The notes under the pieces were generated by a model. The model was not told where the DNA came from. It made no database searches and saw only the letters and a list, made by a program, of their open reading frames with translations. Shown one piece after another: positions 7,646 to 14,572 of a stretch of DNA of 20,048 bases. A program made the position numbers and the translations under genes. Every line of letters starts with the position of its first letter. The stretch's first letter is position 1. The stretch comes from Gammaproteobacteria bacterium (GTDB taxonomy: Bacteria > Pseudomonadota > Gammaproteobacteria > SZUA-229): contig JAPHRB010000113.1 of assembly GCA_026197015.1 (NCBI GenBank), positions 1-20,048 of the forward strand, given 5' to 3'.

Positions 7646-7780
7646 ATGGGGAATTCGCAATTAAAAATAGTCATTGTTTTTAAAACAGAAACCGCAAAGT
7701 TAAGCACGCTAACTTTAGTTGGTGTGATGATAGTGTTTATCTTTAAGGTGGTATTGCTGCTGTATCAGTTAGCAGTGTAA
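7646..7780 (+). CDS. Possible 44-residue single-span membrane peptide
   Basis: A short frame in the kdkA-waaA gap runs from ATG 7646 to TAA 7778-7780. The peptide has a polar start (MGNSQLKI), a short Lys/Glu/Thr segment, then a continuous hydrophobic stretch from about residue 22 to 44 ending LLLYQLAV. That is one membrane helix. No Shine-Dalgarno sequence is seen, and it follows kdkA by 66 bp on the same strand. It could be a chance ORF; AT-rich DNA readily encodes Val/Ile/Leu runs. Confidence 0.3.
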   Translation: MGNSQLKIVIVFKTETAKLSTLTLVGVMIVFIFKVVLLLYQLAV

Positions 7781-7809
7781 CACTGGCTGGGTAAGTATCT
7801 TTTAAAAAC

Positions 7810-9039
7810 TTAAAACTTATTTTTTATAATGATATTGTCAATATAAACATCAAGAATTTTATTTTGCTTTTGTAATGCGTTTTTTGCATTGTTACCAATA
7901 GAGATAAATTTTTCGGGATTTTTAAAATATGATGAAATTTCTGACTCTAGTTTAGTTATATTTTCTACCTGTATACATGCATTGTTCTCAAGTAAAAAAT
8001 TCATTTCATCAACAAAATTAAACATATGTGGGCCACTAAGTGTTGGTTTTCCGAGGCGACATGGCTCGAGAATGTTTTGCCCGCCATGTTTGATTAATGA
8101 TCCACCAATAAAAACAAATTCAGCACCTTTCATAAAGTTTGTTAGTTCACCTAATGTGTCAGCCAGGTAGATTTTTGTCTTGTCCTGTAAAGTAGAAGGC
8201 TGACTGCGCACGGCATATTCTATATTTAATGAATTCAGTTGTTTTTGAATTTGTTTGCTACGGTTAGGGTGCCTGGGGACGATAACCAGTAACATATCAG
8301 GGTTAAGGTTTTTCCAGAGAGTTGCTAGTTGTAACTCCTCGTCATTGTGAGTTGATGCCGCCACACAATAAGTACGACCTTTAAGATTAATGGCTGTAAC
8401 ATGAAGGTTGTTGCTGGCGGATACGAATTTTAAATTTCCGGCAACTAAGAGTTGCTGATTGTCTGCACCAAGTGTTTTAAAATTAGTTAATTCTTCGCTT
8501 GATTTACATAATATTTTATCTACATAGCTAAGGCTGGTTTTATAAATTGATTTAACCCAGTTATTAGCTGATAAGGTACGATGAGAAAGCCGTGCGTTAA
8601 TGATAGAAATGGGTATCTTGTTAGTATATAAAGTTTGGTAGAGCAGTGGCCAAATTTCAGTTTCCATAATCAGGCATAGAGAAGGTTTTGTTTGTTTGAG
8701 AAAACGGCTTATGGCAAATTTAGACTCTATGGGCAAAAAGCAGTGTTGAGTGCGTGGTGGGTTATGACGGGCTACTGTGCTTGCTCCGGTAACAGTGTTA
8801 GTGGTGATAACAAATTGTTTGTCAGGGTGATGTTCTAATAATTTCAGATGTAATGTTAAATATGTATTTACTTCACCAACCGATGCACAATGAATCCATA
8901 TTGTTCTGTTTTTTTGAGATGCATAGGAGAACCCAAGGCGCTGTAGTAAGTAACGAGATGACTTGTCGCGAATAGCTATCTTTAAAGTGTATATAAAAAA
9001 TACTGGCCATAAAAAAATAGTTAGAAGTCTATAACTCAT
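7810..9039 (-). CDS. waaA: 3-deoxy-D-manno-octulosonic acid (Kdo) transferase WaaA
   Basis: WaaA attaches Kdo from CMP-Kdo to the lipid A precursor lipid IVA at the cytoplasmic face of the inner membrane. Starting at ATG 9037-9039 the protein has 409 residues, against 425 in E. coli, and begins MSYRLLTIFLWPVFFIYTL, the expected N-terminal membrane anchor. The Kdo-transferase N-lobe follows with WIHCASVGEV (catalytic-region S-V-G-E) and FVITTNTVTG. METEIWPLL and INARLSHRT come next. The GT-B C-lobe shows VIVPRHPNR, FIGGSLIKHGGQNILEP and PTLSGPHMFNF. An in-frame ATG at 9120 would add 27 basic residues, but that stretch is the overlapping lpxL 3' end in another frame, so I reject it. It follows lpxL by 25 bp, so the two are probably cotranscribed. 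Confidence 0.95.
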   Translation of the reverse strand: MSYRLLTIFLWPVFFIYTLKIAIRDKSSRYLLQRLGFSYASQKNRTIWIHCASVGEVNTYLTLHLKLLEHHPDKQFVITTNTVTGASTVARHNPPRTQHCFLPIESKFAISRFLKQTKPSLCLIMETEIWPLLYQTLYTNKIPISIINARLSHRTLSANNWVKSIYKTSLSYVDKILCKSSEELTNFKTLGADNQQLLVAGNLKFVSASNNLHVTAINLKGRTYCVAASTHNDEELQLATLWKNLNPDMLLVIVPRHPNRSKQIQKQLNSLNIEYAVRSQPSTLQDKTKIYLADTLGELTNFMKGAEFVFIGGSLIKHGGQNILEPCRLGKPTLSGPHMFNFVDEMNFLLENNACIQVENITKLESEISSYFKNPEKFISIGNNAKNALQKQNKILDVYIDNIIIKNKF

Positions 9040-9064
9040 ATTTTTATATATAATGTATTTGGGT

Positions 9065-10012
9065 TCATCTGCTTTTCTTTTTCTTCTTCTTTTTGCTTTC
9101 AGGATAAACCGCGTTTTCACCTTCAGGCCGATTTTTATAACGTTTATGTACCCAGAGGTATTGTTCTGGATTTTGCATAATCAAATGCTCTAATGTCCTG
9201 TTAATAACTAATGCATCATCTGCTGTATTTCCTGTAGGAAAGTTTTCTAAAGCAGGTAATATAACCAGCTTGTAACCTTTGCCGTCAGGTTTACGTTTAA
9301 TATAGTAGGGAACAACAGCAGCCCCCGTCATATCTGCAAAACGAGCTGGTGCAGTTAGTGCTGAGGCCTGTACTCCAAAAAACGGCGTAAAGATCATATC
9401 TTTACCCCTGAAATCCTGGTCAGGAGCATACCATGCAGCATGGCCTTTTTTTAAACCTCTAATCATAGATATGGGTTTATGATAATCGACAATGGCCTTG
9501 TAAAGACGAGCCCTGTGATAACGCATAAATGCATCAAATAATTTATTATGTGCTCGTTTGTACATAACCTGAAATGGCACGTAATGATTGAGAACAGGGC
9601 CGCCAATTTCCAGACAGGTAAAGTGGGCTGTTAAAATTATAACGCCTTTTCCTTTCTTCTGTTGCTCTGTGATATTTTCTAAACCATCTACTTCACATAA
9701 CTTAAGCAGTCTCTCATCATGCCACCAGCTTAATGCCAGTTCAAATGCGGCAATTCCCATGTTTCTGAAGCTGCTTTTACGCATTCGAATAATTTCTTTT
9801 TCATCTGCGTCAGGAAATGCAAAACGTAAATTTATATCAGCGATAGTGCGTCTTTCAGGCATGAAAATATAAAGTAACTTCCCTAAAGCGGCGCCGCAAA
9901 CTTCAATCGCAGGTAAGGGAAGTGAAACCACTGTGCGTAATATGGCGAGTGAAAACCAGGTTGGCCAGTATTTGGGAGATAGATAGTTGGCTGGGTTGAC
10001 GGCCTTAATCAA
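9065..10012 (-). CDS. lpxL: Kdo2-lipid A lauroyltransferase-type acyltransferase LpxL
   Basis: LpxL adds a secondary acyl chain from acyl-ACP to the Kdo2-lipid IVA precursor at the inner membrane. The 315-residue protein matches E. coli LpxL (306 residues) along its length. The H-x4-E catalytic pair is H130/E135 in TAHFTCLEIGG. The WYAPDQD block, KRKPDGKGYKL and the C-terminal NPEQYLWVHKRYKNRPEG are all family signatures. An N-terminal hydrophobic stretch around residues 20-50 anchors it. The last residues are an unusual tail of seven lysines plus SR, coded by a homopurine run. LpxL, LpxM and LpxP cannot be separated with certainty; the sequence looks nearest LpxL. It is the gene before waaA. 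Confidence 0.92.
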   Translation of the reverse strand: MIKAVNPANYLSPKYWPTWFSLAILRTVVSLPLPAIEVCGAALGKLLYIFMPERRTIADINLRFAFPDADEKEIIRMRKSSFRNMGIAAFELALSWWHDERLLKLCEVDGLENITEQQKKGKGVIILTAHFTCLEIGGPVLNHYVPFQVMYKRAHNKLFDAFMRYHRARLYKAIVDYHKPISMIRGLKKGHAAWYAPDQDFRGKDMIFTPFFGVQASALTAPARFADMTGAAVVPYYIKRKPDGKGYKLVILPALENFPTGNTADDALVINRTLEHLIMQNPEQYLWVHKRYKNRPEGENAVYPESKKKKKKKSR

Positions 10013-10081
10013 AATGTAATCTCTAAAGTTGTATCTATTAGTTGAGATGAAGAGGCTTAACTTATTATCAGCTAACGAATT

Positions 10082-10105
10082 TCGCCTTTAGTTAATAAAA
10101 GGCGA
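10082..10105. other. 8-bp hairpin between lpxL and tolC
   Basis: TCGCCTTT (10082-10089) and AAAGGCGA (10098-10105) form a perfect 8-bp stem with an 8-nt loop, about 70 bp upstream of the lpxL start. No T-tract follows on either strand, so it is not a standard terminator. It would lie in the lpxL leader if transcription enters from tolC. Confidence 0.4.
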
Positions 10106-10170
10106 TTGAATAATAACGAGCTTTTCACGTGTAGCTTTTATGTGTCACTTTATTTGTATTTATTATTTCT

Positions 10171-10194
10171 CCGGCAAAGTTTGATTTTTGCCGG
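10171..10194. terminator. GC-rich hairpin just after tolC
   Basis: CCGGCAAA (10171-10178) and TTTGCCGG (10187-10194) make a perfect 8-bp stem only four bases past the tolC stop. Read leftward, as tolC is transcribed, the stem is followed by AGAAATAATAA, a poor U-tract. Read rightward it is followed by GTTTTTAATTT, a good one. It is probably the tolC terminator or a bidirectional element. Confidence 0.55.
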
Positions 10195-10198
10195 GTTT

Positions 10199-11548
10199 TT
10201 AATTTAAAAAACTATCGATGCTCTGGCCATCACTTGTGTTAAGAATGCCGGCAGCCTGTTTTAAACGCAAAGTGTTAATTACATAATTATATCGTGCACG
10301 AGCATAATCGCGCTCAGCCCCGTAAACTTCGCGTAATGTAGATAATACATCTATTGCCGTACGCGTACCCACTTCAAAACCCGCCTGGGTAGCTTCATGG
10401 GCCGCCTGGTTTGAAAGTAGCGCCTGTTCCAGAGCTTTTACCTGTGCAATGGTGGAGGTTACACCCAGGTAAGCATCACGAGTTTGTTGTAATGTCTGAC
10501 GTTTTGCTTTTTCTTTTAATGAACGAGATTGCTCTTTTAAAGCAACCGACTGATCGTGTTTGGCACTGGTAAGTCCGCCGCTATAGATAGGTATAGTTAA
10601 CTGAACGGTAATTGCAGTATCGGTAGAGTCAGATGCAAATCGACCACCATCTGAACTGCTGTAGTCATGTTGAGCTACCAGATCGAGATATGGGTAATGC
10701 TCTGACTGGTCTGCAGCAACCAGTTTTTGAGATGCCTGATAATTGTATTGTGCGGCTTTTAATTGCAGGTTGTTTTCCAGCGCCTTGTCTGTCCATTTAG
10801 TGATATCGGCCGGTTCGGGAATTAATAAAGGAATATCCTCAATCATCGTGGCAATAGAGGTTGTATGTGTACCTAAAATGACAGCCAGAGATTCGAATTG
10901 TGCAGACAGTATATTAATAGCGTCTATTTCCTGAGCCACTGACGTGTCATAACTGGCCTGTGATTCTTTTACATCGGTAATCGCGATTAATCCGACTTCA
11001 AAGCGCTTCTTTGATTGTTCAAGTTGTTTACTGATAGCTTCTTTTTCAGCTGTTGCAAATTTTAAATTATCCTGTGCACCCAGGGCGTTAAAATAGGCTG
11101 TAGCGAGGCGTATAATTAAATCTTGTCTGGCGGCTTCAACGGTAGCGAGGGCTGCTGCAATTGACATGTCAGTTTGCTGTAGTTTTTTGTAAACACTGTG
11201 GTTATAAAGAGTCTGACTTAAAGACAGGCTATATCCATCAGAATCAAATGATGACGTTCCATTTGGAAAAACCGAACTGTTCTCAGTTTCCTGCTCTGTG
11301 TGGTTGGTAAAAGCGGTGAGATTCAACTGTGGCAGTAATGCCGCTTTACTAAGACCACGGCTAGCTAATGAGCTTTGATAAGCAAATTCAGCAGCCTGTA
11401 AATCCTGATCATGCGTAATAGCCATTTCTAGCGCCTGAGAAAAATTGATTGTATTGGGCGTCCTGTCCTGTGCGTGTGCTTGCGTATTAATAATTAAACA
11501 AGTGGCGGTTATTATGCAAAAAAAGTTTCTTTTCATATTGAGTTTCAT
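10199..11548 (-). CDS. tolC: TolC-family outer membrane efflux/secretion channel
   Basis: TolC forms a trimeric channel-tunnel through the outer membrane and periplasm, joined to RND or ABC efflux pumps and type I secretion systems. The 449-residue precursor has a signal peptide: basic start, hydrophobic FFCIITATCLII, cleavage probably after AHA at residue 26. Two OEP repeats follow, each with long coiled-coil helices. The first includes SKKRFEVGLIAITDVKESQ and the second GFEVGTRTAIDVLSTLREVYGAERDYARARYNY, the duplicated FEVG-T-x-x-D-V feature of TolC. It is a little shorter than E. coli TolC (493). A 12-bp direct repeat at the start gives two in-frame ATGs (11548 and 11536). The pcm-like gene lies 44 bp upstream on the same strand. 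Confidence 0.93.
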   Translation of the reverse strand: MKLNMKRNFFCIITATCLIINTQAHAQDRTPNTINFSQALEMAITHDQDLQAAEFAYQSSLASRGLSKAALLPQLNLTAFTNHTEQETENSSVFPNGTSSFDSDGYSLSLSQTLYNHSVYKKLQQTDMSIAAALATVEAARQDLIIRLATAYFNALGAQDNLKFATAEKEAISKQLEQSKKRFEVGLIAITDVKESQASYDTSVAQEIDAINILSAQFESLAVILGTHTTSIATMIEDIPLLIPEPADITKWTDKALENNLQLKAAQYNYQASQKLVAADQSEHYPYLDLVAQHDYSSSDGGRFASDSTDTAITVQLTIPIYSGGLTSAKHDQSVALKEQSRSLKEKAKRQTLQQTRDAYLGVTSTIAQVKALEQALLSNQAAHEATQAGFEVGTRTAIDVLSTLREVYGAERDYARARYNYVINTLRLKQAAGILNTSDGQSIDSFLN

Positions 11549-11549
11549 A
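11525..11549 (-). repeat. 12-bp tandem duplication at the tolC start
   Basis: On the coding strand the unit CTCAATATGAAA occurs twice in tandem. Each copy carries an ATG, so the protein opens MKLNMKRN and has two possible starts four codons apart. No Shine-Dalgarno sequence decides between them. Confidence 0.7.
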
Positions 11550-11592
11550 TTGAGTCTGTGTTTTTTAATAGGCTTTAGATATAAGAATAGAA

Positions 11593-12252
11593 TTAAAGTT
11601 CAAATTCGGGTATTTGTTCGCCATGTACCAGCGGTTTTAAATCGGTTTCAAAAACACTTTCATCAGACCATTCGTCATCACCGGTACGAGTAATGATATG
11701 TGCTGTCATAACGGGTGCTGCACCGTCAATCACAAATATTTTGCCGTTAATTGTTAATGCATTTTTAAAACTCTGGGGTATTTCATTGATAGAACCTGTT
11801 AAAACAATGGCGTTATACTTTTGATTCATTTCTGGCAGGTCAAGGCCATTTGCGCAACTCAGACTAATGTTAAAAACACCTTGTTCTAGTAAGGTTTGAG
11901 CTGCTTTTTTGGCCAGGGTTTCATCAATTTCAACACTATCAACATGGCTGGCCATTTTGGCGAGGCAGGCAGTAAGATAACCACTACCGGTACCAATCTC
12001 CAGAATATTATCTTCAGGCTGAATATTTAAAAGCTGTAATATGCGGCCTTCAATAATAGGGTGCATCATGTTCTGTGAGTCATTCAGGGGAATTGCGGTA
12101 TCCGCATAAGCGAGATTAATATACTGAGCAGGCACATACTGATCGCGAGGGATAGTCTCTAACGTAGTAAGCACCTTATCATCTAGCACGTCCCACGGGC
12201 GCACCTGTTGTTCAACCATATTATAGCGACATTGGTCCAGATGTGACGACAT
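11593..12252 (-). CDS. Protein-L-isoaspartate O-methyltransferase-like protein (tolC-linked subfamily)
   Basis: The 219-residue protein has the fold signature of the PCMT family of SAM-dependent methyltransferases. It shows QVRPWDVLD near the N-terminus and IPRDQYVP (34-41), then AYADTAIPL. SAM motif I is LEIGTGSGYLTACLA (84-98), and SVEIDE follows. Canonical Pcm repairs isoaspartyl residues by methylating them and carries a GQTISQP substrate loop; here the same place reads SQNMMHP, so isoaspartate repair is not assured. It starts at ATG 12252 with AGGGG eight bases upstream. It lies just before tolC on the same strand and is divergent from thiC. Homologues annotated Pcm beside tolC are, as I recall, common in Proteobacteria, so the subfamily may have its own role. 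Confidence 0.8.
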   Translation of the reverse strand: MSSHLDQCRYNMVEQQVRPWDVLDDKVLTTLETIPRDQYVPAQYINLAYADTAIPLNDSQNMMHPIIEGRILQLLNIQPEDNILEIGTGSGYLTACLAKMASHVDSVEIDETLAKKAAQTLLEQGVFNISLSCANGLDLPEMNQKYNAIVLTGSINEIPQSFKNALTINGKIFVIDGAAPVMTAHIITRTGDDEWSDESVFETDLKPLVHGEQIPEFEL

Positions 12253-12304
12253 TAAGAGTTCCCCTGAAGGTATTGCATTATTTATTTTTGCCTAATTCTA
12301 CCCC

Positions 12305-12333
12305 CTGTCAACATTCTTGGATAGTCCTATACC
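12305..12333 (+). promoter_or_regulatory. Possible promoter for the thiC leader
   Basis: CTGTCA (12305-12310) and TATACC (12328-12333) are spaced by 17 bp and each match four of six sigma-70 consensus bases. A start near 12340 would place the TPP riboswitch at the head of the transcript. Confidence 0.35.
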
Positions 12334-12366
12334 TAAGCAACTTGCTCAGGTAAACTTAGCGACCAC

Positions 12367-12502
12367 AAGCTAGGGGAATTTTGTGTAACCAGTTGGGCAA
12401 CCGGTGGTGCATAAGATTGAGAATGAGCTAAATTCTGGGTAAAACCAGATTTAGAATAAACCCTTAGAACCTGATCCAGATTATGCTGGCGGAGGGAAGC
12501 TT
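12367..12502 (+). promoter_or_regulatory. TPP riboswitch (THI element) upstream of thiC
   Basis: The leader folds as a thiamine-pyrophosphate aptamer. P1 pairs AAGCT (12367-12371) with AGCTT (12498-12502). P2 pairs GGGG (12373-12376) with CCC (12461-12463). A long P3 is capped by GTTG-GG-CAAC and ends at the conserved TGAGA (12418-12422). The thiamine-core GAACCTGATCC starts at 12467, and P5 is CCAG (12476-12479)/CTGG (12486-12489), the reverse polarity of the common CTGG/CCAG, as covariation would give. An extra hairpin (12428-12454) sits between TGAGA and ACCC, where such insertions are usual. TPP binding should lower thiC expression. I see no terminator before the ATG, so control of translation is more likely. 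Confidence 0.95.
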
Positions 12503-12555
12503 TGCTGTTTGCTCCTTTCTTTCGCCATAGCCTCACACATTTCGAGGAAAAACCT

Positions 12556-14445
12556 ATGAGCGCCATACCTGAAGAATTTATTAAAAACACTGCCAAGTTA
12601 TCTGAAGAAGTTACCCGGCCCTTTAGAAATTCACGCAAAGTATATGTAACAGGCTCACGTGATGATATTCGCGTTGGCATGCGTGAGATTGACCAGGACA
12701 ACACCTCCGATAGCCTGGGTTTTGAGGTCAATCCACCCATACCCGTCTATGATACATCCGGTGCATTTTCAGACCCTGATGTTGAAATTGATTTAATGAA
12801 GGGTATGCCTGATGTACGTAGCAACTGGATTATTGAGCGAAATGATACTGAGCAGCTTGATGGTCCGACTTCTTCGTTTGGGCAAACACGACAGACCGAT
12901 CCAGAACTTGCACATCTTCGCTTTGAACATATTGCTAACCCACGTCGTGCTTTACCGGGTAAGAATGTGAGTCAGATGCACTATGCTCGTCAGGGTATTA
13001 TTACCCCTGAAATGGAATATGTTGCAATACGTGAAAACCAGAAATTAACTGAATTACGTAAAGACCCGGCATATAAGAAGTTACTCAGGCAGCATCCGGG
13101 AGAAAGTTTTGGTGCTGAACTGCCGGAAGAAATGACAGCGGAGTTTGTACGCTCAGAAGTGGCACGTGGTCGCGCTATCATTCCAGCAAACATTAACCAT
13201 CCGGAAGTTGAACCGATGATTATCGGTCGTAACTTTCGCGTTAAGGTAAATACAAATATCGGTAATTCAGCGGTTACTTCATCTATTGAAGAAGAAGTTG
13301 AAAAAATGGCCTGGTCAGCACGTTGGGGCGGCGATACATTAATGGATTTATCAACTGGTAAAAATATTCATGAAACCCGTGAGTGGATTTTACGTAACTC
13401 CCCTATGCCTATTGGTACCGTGCCAATTTATCAGGCATTAGAAAAAGTTAATGGAAAAGCAGAAGACCTCACATGGGAAATCTTTCGCGACACATTAATA
13501 GAGCAGGCAGAGCAGGGCGTCGATTACTTTACAATTCATGCCGGTGTGCGTCTTCAATATGTGCCATTAACAGCAGAGCGTGTTACGGGTATTGTGTCTC
13601 GTGGCGGTTCAATCATGGCTAAATGGTGCCTGGCACACCATCAGGAAAGCTTCTTATATACTCACTTTGAAGATATTTGTGAAATTATGAAAGCTTATGA
13701 TGTGAGTTTTTCATTAGGTGATGGTCTGCGCCCTGGCTCTTTGGCTGATGCTAATGATGCGGCACAATTTGGCGAGCTTGAAACCTTGGGTGAGTTAACA
13801 AAAGTTGCCTGGGAGCACGATATACAGGTGATGATTGAAGGTCCGGGTCATGTGCCATTGCAGATGATTAAAGAAAATATGGATAAGGAACTTCAGGACT
13901 GCTTTGAGGCTCCATTTTATACATTAGGGCCGTTGACGACTGATATTGCACCGGGATATGACCATATAACATCAGCACTAGGTGCTGCGAATATTGGCTG
14001 GTACGGTTGTGCCATGTTGTGTTACGTAACACCAAAAGAGCATTTGGGTTTACCTAATAAAGCAGATGTGCGCGAAGGAATTATTACTTACAAGATAGCA
14101 GCACATGCGGCTGATCTGGCGAAGGGTAACCCGGGTGCGCAAGTACGTGATAATGCCATGTCGAAAGCACGATTTGAATTTCGTTGGGAAGATCAGTTTA
14201 ATCTAGGTCTGGATCCAGAAAAAGCCAGAGAATATCATGATGAGACACTACCTAAAGACTCGGCAAAGGTGGCGCATTTCTGTTCTATGTGTGGGCCTCA
14301 CTTCTGTTCAATGAAAATTTCACAGGATGTTCGTGACTATGCTAAAAAGAAGGGCATAACGGATGCAGAGGCTCTGCAGAAGGGAATGCAGGAAAAATCC
14401 ATAGAGTTTATTGATATGGGTGCACAGATCTATAATAAAACCTGA
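12556..14445 (+). CDS. thiC: Phosphomethylpyrimidine synthase ThiC
   Basis: ThiC is a radical-SAM enzyme that rearranges aminoimidazole ribotide into hydroxymethylpyrimidine phosphate, the pyrimidine half of thiamine. The protein has 629 residues (E. coli 631). Conserved blocks include RPFRNSRKVYV at the N-terminus and MHYARQGIITPEMEYVAIREN. The core shows NINHPEVEPMIIGRNF, GGDTLMDLSTG, EGPGHVP and LTTDIAPGYDHI. The C-terminal 4Fe-4S cluster motif is C576-SM-C579-GPHF-C584. The ATG at 12556 is preceded by GAGG with 8-base spacing; an earlier TTG at 12502 lies in riboswitch P1 and is rejected. It stands alone; no other thi gene is in view. Confidence 0.98.
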   Translation: MSAIPEEFIKNTAKLSEEVTRPFRNSRKVYVTGSRDDIRVGMREIDQDNTSDSLGFEVNPPIPVYDTSGAFSDPDVEIDLMKGMPDVRSNWIIERNDTEQLDGPTSSFGQTRQTDPELAHLRFEHIANPRRALPGKNVSQMHYARQGIITPEMEYVAIRENQKLTELRKDPAYKKLLRQHPGESFGAELPEEMTAEFVRSEVARGRAIIPANINHPEVEPMIIGRNFRVKVNTNIGNSAVTSSIEEEVEKMAWSARWGGDTLMDLSTGKNIHETREWILRNSPMPIGTVPIYQALEKVNGKAEDLTWEIFRDTLIEQAEQGVDYFTIHAGVRLQYVPLTAERVTGIVSRGGSIMAKWCLAHHQESFLYTHFEDICEIMKAYDVSFSLGDGLRPGSLADANDAAQFGELETLGELTKVAWEHDIQVMIEGPGHVPLQMIKENMDKELQDCFEAPFYTLGPLTTDIAPGYDHITSALGAANIGWYGCAMLCYVTPKEHLGLPNKADVREGIITYKIAAHAADLAKGNPGAQVRDNAMSKARFEFRWEDQFNLGLDPEKAREYHDETLPKDSAKVAHFCSMCGPHFCSMKISQDVRDYAKKKGITDAEALQKGMQEKSIEFIDMGAQIYNKT

Positions 14446-14454
14446 GTAACTGAG

Positions 14455-14476
14455 GGCGCCCTTACATTAGGGTGCC
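14455..14476 (+). terminator. Hairpin after thiC
   Basis: GGCGCCC (14455-14461) pairs with GGGTGCC (14470-14476) with one G-U, over an 8-nt loop, ten bases past the thiC stop. It is a stable stem but is followed by TGTCAGATTC, with no T-run, so termination would be weak or factor-assisted. Confidence 0.4.
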
Positions 14477-14572
14477 TGTCAGATTCTGGTTATTGTTTAT
14501 GTCAAAATATCAGCAAACACGCCAAAATCTGCTAAATTTATAGTTGGCTACTCTATAAAAAAAACGATTCTG

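Noticed and set aside
7696..7716. Inverted repeat AAAGTTA/TAACTTT as a kdkA terminator
   Set aside because: The stem is AT-rich, has no T-run after it and lies inside the possible small ORF.
9040..9120. Longer waaA reading from ATG 9120
   Set aside because: The added basic residues come from the lpxL lysine-rich 3' end in another frame; the membrane anchor expected at the WaaA N-terminus begins at ATG 9039.
5277..10500. GC-skew change around 6.5 kb as support for an origin
   Set aside because: Hand counts in leftward genes gave about zero at 5277-5645, positive in part of waaA and negative in part of tolC. Samples are too small and inconsistent to use.
11445..11693. Rightward ORF of 82 codons across the tolC-pcm junction
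   Set aside because: It is antisense to the tolC signal peptide and to the pcm C-terminus; its hydrophobicity mirrors the signal-peptide region.
12333..12740. Leftward ORF of 135 codons covering the thiC leader and 5' end
   Set aside because: It runs antisense through the riboswitch and the conserved start of thiC; its open frame is a by-product of those sequences.
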